Assembly: GCA_028554755.1 (NCBI GenBank)
Contig: JAPTOF010000011.1
Location: 3,190,501 to 3,254,500, forward strand
Reading direction: 5' to 3'
DNA: 64,000 nt
DNA from: Cordia subcordata
Lineage: Eukaryota; Streptophyta; Magnoliopsida; Boraginales; Cordiaceae
Shown: positions 1-10,032 of the stretch, piece after piece
Numbering within the stretch: the stretch's first letter is position 1
Layout: each line of letters starts with the position of its first letter
Notes under the pieces: model-generated
Seen by the model: only the letters and a program-made list of their open reading frames with translations
Database searches by the model: none
Told to the model about the DNA's origin: nothing
Program-made: the position numbers and the translations under genes

Positions 1-337
1 TAGTTTATGTGTATGTTTGCATGCCTATTAGTAAATATGACCTCAATAATGCATACATGCTGATTCTTAATTGCTTTAAATGGTGTAATCCAAGCATGAT
101 GATGTTTGGTAGTAGAATAGGTCTTTATATTTGCAAACACCATAGGTTAGAACATGTATGATTGCGCTAATTGACCAAATCCCGCTATAGTGACCCTAAA
201 ACGATGATGCTGAACTTAGGGCTAGCCTAGACTGAGTCTCCTTTAGCTTTAAACCTAGTCAATAGGTTTTCGGGCAGGTTTAGTTAACCCTGGAAACACT
301 AGGTCTTGGCTTTAAACCCAACCAATGGTTTAGGTAC
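1..337 (+). repeat. 5' LTR of element A, left fragment
   Basis: This aligns with about 12565-12895 of the 3' LTR of A. Both contain the shared block with CTTGGCTTTAAACCCA. It is cut at 337 by solo LTR S1 and resumes at 1782, with GGTAC duplicated at 333-337 and 1782-1786. Confidence 0.8.
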
Positions 338-1781
338 TAATGTGTGTCATTTGTGCATGTTTGTACATAGTATTTGCATGAATGTTTAAAGGTGTTCTAG
401 AGTATAATTGAGTGCATTTACGTAATATATTTAGAAGCATAAATACTATACTAAGTGTCATATTTTGTATTTTAAGTGACTTTTAGGAAGGGTCGAGCTT
501 AAATGAGGAAGAAACGAGCTAAACGTTAAAGACCAGAGGTAAAAAGATGAAGAAATGAGCCATAAATGAAGTTTCAAGTTGTGCTGCCAAATGAGAAGAG
601 GTTACTTGGGGGATCACCAGTAGGGTCCCCTAGTATGTACCAGCTAACCAGTCGGGTCCCCTGGTAGATCCAGAGAGCTCATATTTTTACCGATCAGCAT
701 CATATTTTGTACCAGCTACTTGATAGAGTAATACTCGCACTAAAAAGTCTATATATAGCCCGTTTTACATCATTTTTGGGAGAGAAACTTTATTTTCTTA
801 AACCCTAACCCTTTCATTTTTGGGAAAAGGAACTTTATTTTCTTAAACCTTAATGAACCCTAACCCTTTTCCCACTTCACCAAACACACCATCCCACACC
901 AGACCAAGTAAGGATTGAATCTTGTAACAAGAGATTAAAAGGTTTTGCTTTGGATTTGAGCAAGGGTTTGAAAGGGAGTTTCTTATTCCTTTCTTATTCT
1001 TGTAAATAGGTTTTGCATTTGAGTTAGATCTAGGGTCAATTGATGCTGTATATTAGATCAGGGCTTTGAATAAAGGATTAGTGTATATCTTTGGCTTTTA
1101 ATATATACTTGTTTACATTGATTAATAGCATGAATCAACATGTCTATGTGTTGATAATCAAATATGTTATGTGTTCGATAAAATGCCTAGGTGAACTTAC
1201 ATATGTTATTTCATGCTTAAATGCTATCGATAATGGTGTCACCTTAGCCTTAATCCTTGCTAATGGCATGAGCCCTATTTTGCAACTCTGTGTGTTGATT
1301 AATATGCTTTATTAATGAATTAGTGCGATAGGAGTATACCTTTAGTCTAAAGCAATACTAAAAGAGTACCCACTAGTACTATTTAATACTCTAGGAGTCT
1401 AATCTCTAGTCTGAAATAATACTAATAGGTTAGTCTCTCAAGTAAGACATTAATCAACAACAAAGAGAGTAATCAAGCCAGATATAGATCGAATCGTTAT
1501 TATAGCCCAAGTCTAGTTACAATGCAATTACTCTTGATCTTTTTTCATCTTGTAAAGCTTTCTTTCCTTAGTTTGGAACCTTAGGTTTCTCCATAGTTTA
1601 GGTTTATTTTTCTTTTCCCAAGCTTCCTTGTATCCTAAAGAAAGTAGCCACATTCACGTAGCTAGTTTTAGGCACTTTTGCACGTAGAGACCGAACTAAG
1701 GAGTCTCTCTGAGAAAGAACAACCCCATACTTGTACGCTTCACTACATATAACCCGTTCACTTGTAGGTGTAGACATATCA
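338..1781 (+). repeat. Solo LTR S1 (1,444 bp) inserted in the 5' LTR of A
   Basis: The uninterrupted sequence of A survives in its 3' LTR (about 12890-12910), which gives exact borders here. The insert is flanked by a perfect 5-bp duplication, GGTAC. It starts TAATGTG, where the related LTRs of A, B and D start TGATGTG, and it ends CATATCA. A TATA box (TATATATAGCC) lies at 750-760, preceded by GC-richer blocks with CCAGT and GGGTCCCCT at 615-665. AACCCTAACCC telo-box-like motifs lie just downstream. Shared blocks such as GAGCTTAAATGAGGA link it to the LTR of element D. No internal region follows, so it is a solo LTR. Confidence 0.85.
750..760 (+). promoter_or_regulatory. TATA box of solo LTR S1
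   Basis: TATATATAGCC is placed as in the other LTRs here: TATATAAGCCC in B and TATAAATAG in A. It is about 90 bp downstream of the GC-rich block and just upstream of the leader with AACCCTAACCC. Confidence 0.55.
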
Positions 1782-2318
1782 GGTACTAAGGTAGATTCGT
1801 TCTATATCACCTAGGAAGCCAGTTAGTCAATCCTAAGACCCTAGGTCATAAGAACCACGCTGTGACTCTACAAGTACACGCCATGGGATGGACCCATACC
1901 AAGTCCTAGGGAGAAATTAGGACACTAGTTAGTAACCTAGTTAAGAGCAATCATCATAGTTAAGTCATCTCCTATAATCCCATAGCATTTTAGTCTAGAA
2001 TCACCCATTGGCAAGCGAAAGTCACCCTAGCTCATTCCATTTGCTAGTTCCCTCTAGGTTAGTTTGTTTTCCCTGTCTTCCATTCCCATTTTCCCATAAT
2101 GTAGTTTTATTTCCTTTCATTTGAGCTCCCGCTATATCCAAAAAAAATATCCCAAAAATATGGTTAGGTTAGGTTCTCTTTTAGCTACCTTTTAGGACAT
2201 ACACATCAAATCCTTTCCACAATTAGCCTCATTCCCATTCGACGCCCGTTCTTGCATACACTACACTACACTGATCCATGTGCTTGCGTCTTTAGGCTTG
2301 CTTACTTAGAGATGATCA
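1782..2318 (+). repeat. 5' LTR of element A, right fragment
   Basis: This continues the 5' LTR after S1. It aligns with 12905-13082 joined to 24277-24622, which is the 3' LTR of A interrupted by B. It ends GATGATCA, directly before the primer-binding region. Confidence 0.85.
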
Positions 2319-2324
2319 AGTTCT

Positions 2325-2342
2325 TGGCACCATTGTCGAGGA
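2325..2342 (+). other. Primer-binding site of A (tRNA-Asp type, decayed)
   Basis: TGGCACCATTGTCGAGGA starts 7 bases after the LTR end. It resembles the complement of the 3' end of plant tRNA-Asp, TGGCGCCGTTGCCGGGGA, used by Athila/Tat elements, with several mismatches. B has the corresponding site at 14970. Confidence 0.7.
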
Positions 2343-2630
2343 GGCACGGTTGATTTGTGTTCTTTGCTTTGTGTTTTAGTAGTTGCTTTTTTTTTTCTTA
2401 CTTAATCTTTTTAGATTGTTTTCATGGTCTCTTATCTTGCTTTTTGTTTAGTTAGCCTAATTTCTTTGTCTTTTCTTTATTTTCTTAGTATAGCTTGTTT
2501 GTTTCCTTTACTTATTTTTAGTTTGCTTTTTCTTTTTGTTTTTAGTCGACCCCAAAGGTTTATGGCTTTCTCGTTGTAGTTTTAGGAAATTTTGAAGTTT
2601 CAGGAGTTGAAATGGCCAGAGTTAGAATAG
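2343..2630 (+). other. Leader between primer site and gag of A
   Basis: T-rich untranslated leader. It matches the leader of B at 14988-15246 in position and composition. No reading frame seen. Confidence 0.5.
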
Positions 2631-2636
2631 TGTTAT

Positions 2637-4190
2637 ATGCTTGGTAAGCGTTTCCTTAGGAATCCCTTAATTCTATTTAATCCCAAACCCGATAGGATTG
2701 CATGGCATTTTAAGAATTTAGGTGAGCTTCTAGGAGAGATGGCTGATCCCATTAATCCTCCTATTCCTCCTCCCGTTCTTCGAATGAATCCTATTTCTCT
2801 GCATGATCACCATAGGCATTCTCAAGCACAAAATCATTTTAGGCAAGAGCCCTTTAGGCCGGACCCAGCCATAGACGACGAGCCCACGTTTAGGTAATTC
2901 TTCCTCCTTAATGCGTTCAAGCCTAACTTGGCTATCCATGTTCTGGGGTTAAGGGAAGCTTATTTCGAGATTAAGCCTAGCATGTTGGCCATGCTTCATT
3001 CCTTCTACCAGAGGAGTAATGAGAGTCCCTTGGACCACATCACGGCTTTGTATAGATAAGTTCCACTCTTCACTTCTCTAATATGTCTCAAGAAGTCATT
3101 CGCCTCAACTTATTCCCATTTTCCCTTAAGGATAAGGCTAGGTCATGATATCATTTCTTACCTAGTAGTTGCATTACATCTTAGGATGAACTTCAATCTA
3201 AGTTTTATAAAAAATTCTTTCCCATGGCCAAGATGGCCAACCTTAAGGCTTCTATTATGACTTTCTCCAAACATGACTTAGAGACCTTTCATGAGGCTTG
3301 CGAGACATTTAATGAACTTCTTAAGCAATGCCCATACCACGGGTATAGTGTTCATGATCTCCTTCAATATTTCTTTAGAGGCTAATAGAATGATGATGAA
3401 TGTCCTATCTGGTGATGGGTTCTATAAGTTGAGACTGAGTGAAACTTGGGATAAAATGGATTTGTTAGCACAAAACTCCTTTCAAAGCACCACTATGAAT
3501 AGGTCTAGTAGAGGAGCTAATAGAAGAGGTGTCCATGAGATAGGAGTTTCTTCTGATTTGCTCGCTGAGGTTAAAGCCCTTACGAATGAGCTAGATCAAT
3601 TCATCTCTTTGACCCTTTCCTCACAAGGTCGTAGAGTTAGTTCCATAGGTTTGTCTTCCACCTCGTCAGTAGTTGAAGTGTGTGCTTTTGTGTTCCAAGT
3701 CATCTCACGAGACCATACCTTCCCTCTTAGCACCCTAGTTTCCCAATTTCATGTAGGAGCAAGTTTGTGCTGCACAAGATTACTCGCGTGAATGTAACCC
3801 ACACTCAACCACTTACAATATGGGTCAGAGAGACAACCCTAAATTTTCTTGAAGACAGGGTTAGTATGAGTCCCCCCATTCCCAGCCCCAGGTCCCACTC
3901 CAATAGAGACCCCGTCTTGCTAATCTCCTAAGGTTTTACAATGTCAATTAACCTAGACTTCCTAGTATTCCTCAACCATAGGCACTTCCTACCCTCTCTA
4001 GTAGCCATTCTCCTAACAATGATATGATGAAGATGATACAATTTATTTTGAATCAGTAACAAGCTTTATCTAGCTAGTAATAGGAGTTAGCGGATAATAG
4101 GCAAGAACTAGCTAGTTATAAGCAGCAAATGACTAGGTTTGAGACACAGTTAGGGCAACTTATCGGTCAAATAAACACTAAAGACCCAGG
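2637..4190 (+). pseudogene. gag pseudogene of element A
   Basis: Gag would form the virus-like particle. The reading frame begins near 2637 with a conserved start region (RNPLILFNPKPDRI), then a proline-rich stretch and the retrotransposon gag domain. It is broken: a TAA at about 2895 replaces the CAA still present in B. Further shifts lie near 3050 and 3160, and a long frame resumes at 3291-3791. The CCHC knuckle area near 3680-3720 has lost its cysteines, unlike element C. The tail (4060-4190) was glutamine-rich and now contains several TAG/TAA codons. Clearly non-functional. Confidence 0.8.
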
Positions 4191-5560
4191 AAGTTGCCTT
4201 CCCAACCAAAGGTGAACCCTAGAGTCCAATTATATTCCTTCACCGACACCACTTATCCCTCTCAAGCCCAGGCTAAAGTTGTCACCACTCTTAGAAGTAG
4301 TAGAATAGTGGATAATAGTGTAGGAGTTGAGTATACAGAGCCTGCACTTAGTGGTTAATATGTAGAGCCTATACCTAGTGGTTCTTCTGAGTCTAGAGAG
4401 CCTAGTCATCCCCTTATTAAGAGAGATCATAGAGAAAGGCTTGCTGAAAGAATAGAACCTGTTAAAGACCATGGTAAGAGTAATACTTCCCACCCATATA
4501 AGACGGGAAAGTAGCCCACTAATAATTTCCATAAGTCTAGGGATGTTGCATTTAGAGTTTTATTTCCACCGACCTTAGAAAGGCCACCACCTAGTAAAGA
4601 TACTAGGTTTCTCGAGATCCTAAAGCATCTTAAAGATATCAAGGTCAATCTTCCCTTAATAAATGCACTATGTTCTATTCCCTCTTACTCCAAGTTCTTT
4701 AAGGATCTTTGCATGAGGAAACATAGAGTACCATCCTTGGCCAAAAAGGTGAAGCTCGCAGAGAAGGTGAGTAGTATTTGTACCTCAAGCCTTTCGCTTA
4801 AGTTAAGCGACCCCAGAGTTTTCACTATTCTTTGTACGATTAAGGAGACCTAGATTGATCACGCCTTGCTAGATTTAGGGTCTAGTGGGAACCTTATTCC
4901 TTGTTCCATCTATCAGTAGCTAGGTCTAGGTGAGTTGTCCCCTACATATGTTACTCTTCAGCTAGCTGATAAGTCTGAGCATAGACCTAGAGGTATAATA
5001 GAGGATGTCATGGTTCAGGTAAGAGAGTTCATGTACCTCATAGATTTCATAGTGCTTGATATGGATTCAGGTCATGATTCTAGGCATTTCACTCCCATCC
5101 TCCTAGGTCACCCTTTCTTTGCTATCACGAATGCAATATAAATCAGGGTTATTAGAGATGAATTTTTGGAATTTGAGGTCCACTATGAAAGTTGCAGATA
5201 TGGTGAATAGAACTAGTATAGGAGGAGATGAGAATGAAGAAGAGTGCTTTAAGGTTGATGTCATTAATTCGTATGTTGAGGACTTTGTAGAGAAAATCAT
5301 GACTGACAGTGAGGATTTGAGAAAATTTGAGGATTTGTTGTTTTGCTTTGATTTGGAGACCTTAGAGCGAAAACTTGTAGCTTCCACCTCCTTAGTCGAG
5401 GATTCTTTGATTGAGAAGTCACTTGAAGTTCTTCCTTCTACTCTTGATTCATGATGATGACGTTGAGGTTGAGTCCCTCTTGGTTGAGCCTAGTCCATCC
5501 TTAGAGCTCAAACCTTTCTCGAGCTTTTCAAATATGCATTCTTAGGCTTTAAAGAGATTC
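4191..5560 (+). pseudogene. Aspartic protease region pseudogene of A
   Basis: Homologous along its length to the 479-codon frame of B at 16803-18242. The retropepsin-like motif (LLDLGSSGNLIP) is visible near 4866-4900. Its second glycine-like position differs from B (SSVNLIP), and a TAG lies just upstream at about 4852 where B has CAA. The linker with TTLRSSRIVDN is at 4285-4320. The downstream part (5119-5454) shifts frame relative to the motif. Protease would cleave the Gag-Pol polyprotein; this copy cannot be translated through. Confidence 0.75.
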
Positions 5561-5635
5561 GTCCAGTTATCATAGCATCCAATCTATCTAGTGAGCACAA
5601 AGAGTGTCTCTTAGGAGTTCTTAGGAAACATAGAA

Positions 5636-6538
5636 TGGTAATAGGGTGGAGAATAGAAGACTTGAGTGGCATAGACCCTTCAGTTTGTATACATCGAATT
5701 CACCTTGAGGATGGAGCCATTCCTTCTAGGGAGATGTAAAGGAGGCTAAACTCACACATGAGTGAGGTTGTTAAGAAGAAGATCATTAAGCTTTTAGATG
5801 CAGGCATTATCTATCCGATCTCTAATAGTGAGTGGATTAGTCTGGTTCAAGTAGTCCCTAAGAAGTCCAAGATCACAATTATAAAGAATAAGTGAGGAGA
5901 GCTTATCCCTACATAGACTCCCACGGGATGGAGAGTTTATATTGACTATAGGAAGCTCAACTCCAGAACTAGGAAGGATTACTTCCTGTTACCTTTTCTA
6001 GATCAAATCTTAAACAAAGTAGCTGGGCATTGCTACTATTGTTTTCTAGATGGGTATTCTAGATACAATTAGATCCCTGTGTTCCCTAAGGAAGAGGAAA
6101 AGACCACCTTTATTTGTCCCTATGGCACTTTTGCCAATAGGAGGATGCTCTTTGATCTTTGTAATACGCCAGTGATATTCTAAAGGTAAATGATGGCCAT
6201 TTTTAGCGATATAATTAAGAAGCACTTAGAGATATTCATGGATGATGTCTCAGTCTTCGATGATAGCTTTGATGATTGCCTCAATCGCCCCTTTTTAGTC
6301 TTAGGCAATTGTGTGAAGAAGAATCTAGTGTTGAGTTGGGAGAAGTTCCACTTTATGGTGCAAAGGAGCATAGTCTTCGGTCATGTAGTTTCTTCTGATG
6401 GCATTCAAGTTGATCCAACTAAGGTAGAGCTTGTTGAGAAGTTGCCTATCCCTAAGTATGTTAAGGATGTTATATCTTTCTAGGGCATGTAAGTTTCTAC
6501 CATAGATTCATTAAGGATTTTAGCCACATAATACGTCC
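5636..6538 (+). pseudogene. Reverse transcriptase pseudogene of A, 5' part
   Basis: The RT fingers/palm region runs from GIDPSVCIHRIHLEDGA at about 5670, through TGWRVYIDYRKLNS near 5930, to the catalytic FMDDVSVFDDS at about 6237. FMDD is this lineage's form of the YXDD box. Stops include TAA at about 5738 (CAA in B at the same place) and others near 5895, 5915, 6070 and 6180. The frame IQVDPTKVELVEKL (about 6405) is the RT thumb/connection. It ends at 6538, where solo LTR S2 interrupts it. Confidence 0.8.
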
Positions 6539-8418
6539 TAATGTGTTGTGTTTTTGTGTGTGTTTGTGTTGTTTTAAGCTTTAAGAGATGCATTAGTATA
6601 GTACATGTACTAGAGTTAGGCTTAAGCGTAAGCAAATATACATAGTTGAGGTTAAAGACAAAAGCTACACTAATGCATGCATATTTCTCGCATTTGGTGA
6701 AGTTAGGTCAAAAGCTTAGGGCTTGGATTGATAATGATTTGATGTTAGAGTCAAGCTTGAGGTGGTTGGGATGTAAAAGGAGCATGAAAGAAGCTTTTGG
6801 AGGCAACTGAGCGAAGAAAAGGGTAACCGAACGAAATAGATGCAACGAGAGAAAATCGGCCAAGCTTTTAACTTGGCTGGTCAACCTCTCTTCCAGGGCA
6901 GGTTGACCAGCCTAGGCTAGACTAGTTGACTGGCCAAAATAGAGAACAACCCCTTTGGGCTAGTTGACCTCAAGGCTAGACCGGTCGACCGGCCAAAGCC
7001 CCCAGCTAGATGCGATTGCTGCATTATTTAAGCTCTTTTCTAGCCGATTTTGAGCAGATTTTGATCCCTTTTTCACCTTCCATTCACACACCTACTTCTC
7101 ACACATAAAACGCTACTTTTACCCACCTCTAATACATACACTAAAACACATACCCACCTAGATTTAAGTTGATTTTGAAGGATTTAAACATCATTTGGTG
7201 AAGATTTACTCAAGTGTGTAAAGAAACAAGCAAGGATGGAAGGGGAGCTTTCTCAACCCTCTTTCATTTTCTTTTATTATATGCTTGAATAGATAGATTA
7301 GGGTGACTAAACTTGTGAAATGGGATGATTTTTGTATTCTTTGTTATGGGGTCTGATTGGCTTACATATATACATGCTTTGTTCTTATTTTTGAATGGCA
7401 TTATATCATTTCATCTCTATGTGTTTGATGTAATGCTTGAATAAGTGATATGTATATAGATTGAGTTATATTTGCTATAGAACACTTCTACTCCTTAAAT
7501 TATGTATGTCTATGTGTGTATTTATGGATAATATGAAATGGGTTAGTTAGATTCACGTCTATGTGAATGTTAACATACGTTATAGTGAATACATGCTCAA
7601 ATATCGCTACATGTTAATGCTTCAATGTTTCCAATGGCATAAAACAAACCTGCCTGTACTTGTTTCGTGAATAGGATGTCATATTCACAACGCCTTACCT
7701 TAGAATACGTAAGACTGTGCCTATTAGATACCAATCCACTTTAGTGTCTGTAGAATAATAGTGCATAAGTTAGGACTAGTCTAGATCAAGTACCCTTTAA
7801 CTTTAAATCCAGCTAATAGGAGTCCAAATAGGCTTAGTCGACCCTAGAAACCGTAGGTCTTAACTTTAAATATAGCTAATGGTTTAGGAACTAGGGGAGG
7901 ATTGTTTTAGGACACCTAAGTAATTCCTTAGTCCCTCTTATGGCCTTAGGTACATAAAGACCATGCTGTAGCTCTAAGTGTCCAAGCTTAAGGATGGACC
8001 CACACTGAGTCCTAAGGTGTAATTAGGACACTAGGTAGTTGCTTAGTATTAGAAACCATACTTAGTAAGCCAATATCTCAAATCCCATAGCATTGAGTTA
8101 AAGAGTCACCCGTTCACAAGTGTATGTCACCTTATCACCTTCCCATAGGTTTAATCCCCCTAGATTAGCTTAGTTCTTACTTTTCCTTTCTTGCATTCAT
8201 AGTGTAGTCTTTCATTTCCCTCCTAGCTCTCATTATCCAAAACACCAAAAATATGTTTAGTCTATGCTTTCTTGTCGGCACTTTCTAGGACACCACGCAT
8301 AGTATTCACTTCACAACAATAGTCTTCTTGTGGTTCGACACCCGCATTAGCACCCCCATATTACACAATCCGTACACTTTCGGGACCTTTTAAGGCTTGC
8401 ACCTTCAAGGGCACATCA
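6539..8418 (+). repeat. Solo LTR S2 (1,880 bp) inserted in the RT gene of A
   Basis: Borders come from alignment with the uninterrupted RT of B around 19100-19130. The flanking 5-mers are CGTCC (6534-6538) and TATCC (8419-8423), each one transition away from CATCC, the base order in B. This is therefore an aged 5-bp duplication. Length matches the B LTRs (1,881 and 1,879 bp). It starts TAATGTGTTGTG and ends GCACATCA. It carries a TATTTAAG core-promoter candidate near 7025, preceded by palindromic GTCGAC/GGTCAACC motifs (6875-6992). Confidence 0.85.
6875..6992 (+). promoter_or_regulatory. Palindrome cluster upstream of the S2 core promoter
   Basis: GGCTGGTCAACC (6875-6886) and its exact reverse complement GGTTGACCAGCC (6901-6912) form a 12-bp stem with a 14-base loop. 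A perfect 12-bp palindrome CCGGTCGACCGG lies at 6981-6992, and TAGTTGACTGGCC and TAGTTGACC lie between. The cluster ends about 30 bp before TATTTAAG. Regulatory function is inferred from position and recurrence in other LTRs. Confidence 0.5.
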
Positions 8419-9012
8419 TATCCCTTATCTAGGGTTTTAGCACAAGATCAGCCGTTCAAGTTTGATGATGAGTATGTTAGAGCTTTTGATAGGATTAATC
8501 CTTATTGCCATCCTCCCCGATCATCCAGCTGCTTGATTATAGTCTTCCATTTGAGGTTATGTGTGATGCATCCAATTTCACAATAGGAACTGTTCTAGGC
8601 CAAAGGAGGGATAAGTTGCCCCATGTAGTGTACCACACTAGTAAGACTCTTGATAAGGCACAAAAGAATTACATCACTACAAAATAAGAGCTTCTAGCAG
8701 TAGTCTTCTCCTTAAACAAGTTTAGGTCATGCATCCTAGGGTCAAAAGTGATTGTATATACCGATTATACGATGCTGAGATACTTGTTAGCTAAGAAAAA
8801 GTCTAAGCACCACTTGATTAGGTTGATGCTCTTCCTTCAAGAGCTCGATATTAAGATCCAAGACAAGAAAGGTAGTGAGAATTTGGTTGCGGATCATCTT
8901 TCCCATCTTCTTAGTGAGTCTCCTAGTGATTCTTCCCCCTTTCATGATTTCTTTCCCAATGAGCAATTATTTTCCATTTCTTGTCACACATCGAGGTTTG
9001 CTCATATAGTTA
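8419..9012 (+). pseudogene. RT end plus RNase H pseudogene of A
   Basis: After S2 the RT connection resumes (FDDEYVRAFDRI near 8460). RNase H follows: FEVMCDASNFTIG at about 8550, HVVYHTSKTLDKAQ at 8620, [12 protein letters not shown] at 8690, VIVYTDYTMLRYL at 8750 and VADHLSHLLSE at 8890. It degrades the RNA strand of the replication hybrid. The acidic residues of CDAS and YTD are retained. A TAA at 8686 interrupts the frame where B has a sense codon. Confidence 0.8.
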
Positions 9013-10032
9013 ATTATCTTGCCATAGGTCACTTTCCCTCCCATTGGGAGAAGAGAGACAGAGATAAGTTCCTAGCTCAAGTTAGACATTTCTTTTGGGA
9101 AGACCACCGCTAAGGTCTTGCAATATGGATTCTTTTAGCCCTCTCTCTTTAGAGATGCCCAAGAGTATTGCAAGAAGTGTGTTAGATGCCAATAATCCAA
9201 GCCCATCTCTAGGAGAAATATGATGCCATTGGCCCCCATTTTTCCTTGTACGCTATTCGATGTTTGGGGAATTGATTTCATGGTTCTATTTCCACCTTTT
9301 GTGGGTATCAATACATTCTAATGGCCATAGATTATGTGTCAAAATTGGTTGAGGCAATGCCCCCAAGCACTAATAACCATAGGATAGTAGTGAAGTACAT
9401 TAAGGAAAACATTTTCTCTAAATTTAAAGTCCCTAGGGTCTTAATTAGTGATGGTGGCCAACATTTTCACCATAGGACACTTGAGACATTGTTGAGAAGA
9501 CACTCAATCACTCATAAGGTTGCTACCCCTATCATCTGTAAACTAGTAGACAAGTAAGGGTGTCCAATAGGGAGATCAAGTCTATCTTAGAAAAAATCAT
9601 TAGGCCTGATAGGGGAGATTGGTCTATTAGGTTGAATAATGCTTTATGGACCTCCTATACCACCATTAAGACCCCCATTGGTGTGTACTTGTATAGGTTG
9701 GTTTATGGGATGACTTGTCACTTGCTGATAGAGCTTGAGCATAGGGCTTATTGGGCAATCAAGGCCCTAAATTTTAATATGCAAGAGCAGGTGAGAAAAG
9801 AAAGCTTGACCTAGCAAAGTTGGAAGAGCTTAGGCTTGAGGCATATGAGAATGCCAAGCTTTATAAGGATAGGATGGAGAGGATTCATGATGAACATATT
9901 CTTAGGAAATCATTCGCTCTCTTTGATAAATTTTGGCTCTTTAACTCACATTTGAAGCTCTTTCTAAGAAAGCTTAAGACGAGATGGGATGGTCCGTACA
10001 AAGTGATGATAGCCTACCCTTTAGAGCGGTGA
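9013..10032 (+). pseudogene. Integrase pseudogene of A, zinc-binding domain deleted
   Basis: The N-terminal frame ends at about 9112 (HFFWEDHR then stop). Compared with B (19790-19940), about 125 bp that encode the HHCC zinc-binding segment are missing. Core-domain parts follow: LMAIDYVSKLVEAM at 9320 (first Asp), VLISDGGQHFHHRTLE at 9440 (second Asp) and [12 protein letters not shown] at 9560 (Glu). The C-terminal region ([18 protein letters not shown], 9820-10032) matches B. Integrase would insert the cDNA; this copy is dead. Confidence 0.8.

Noticed and set aside
790..870. AACCCTAACCC repeats as interstitial telomere sequence
   Set aside because: Only two short non-tandem occurrences inside an LTR leader; not a telomeric array.
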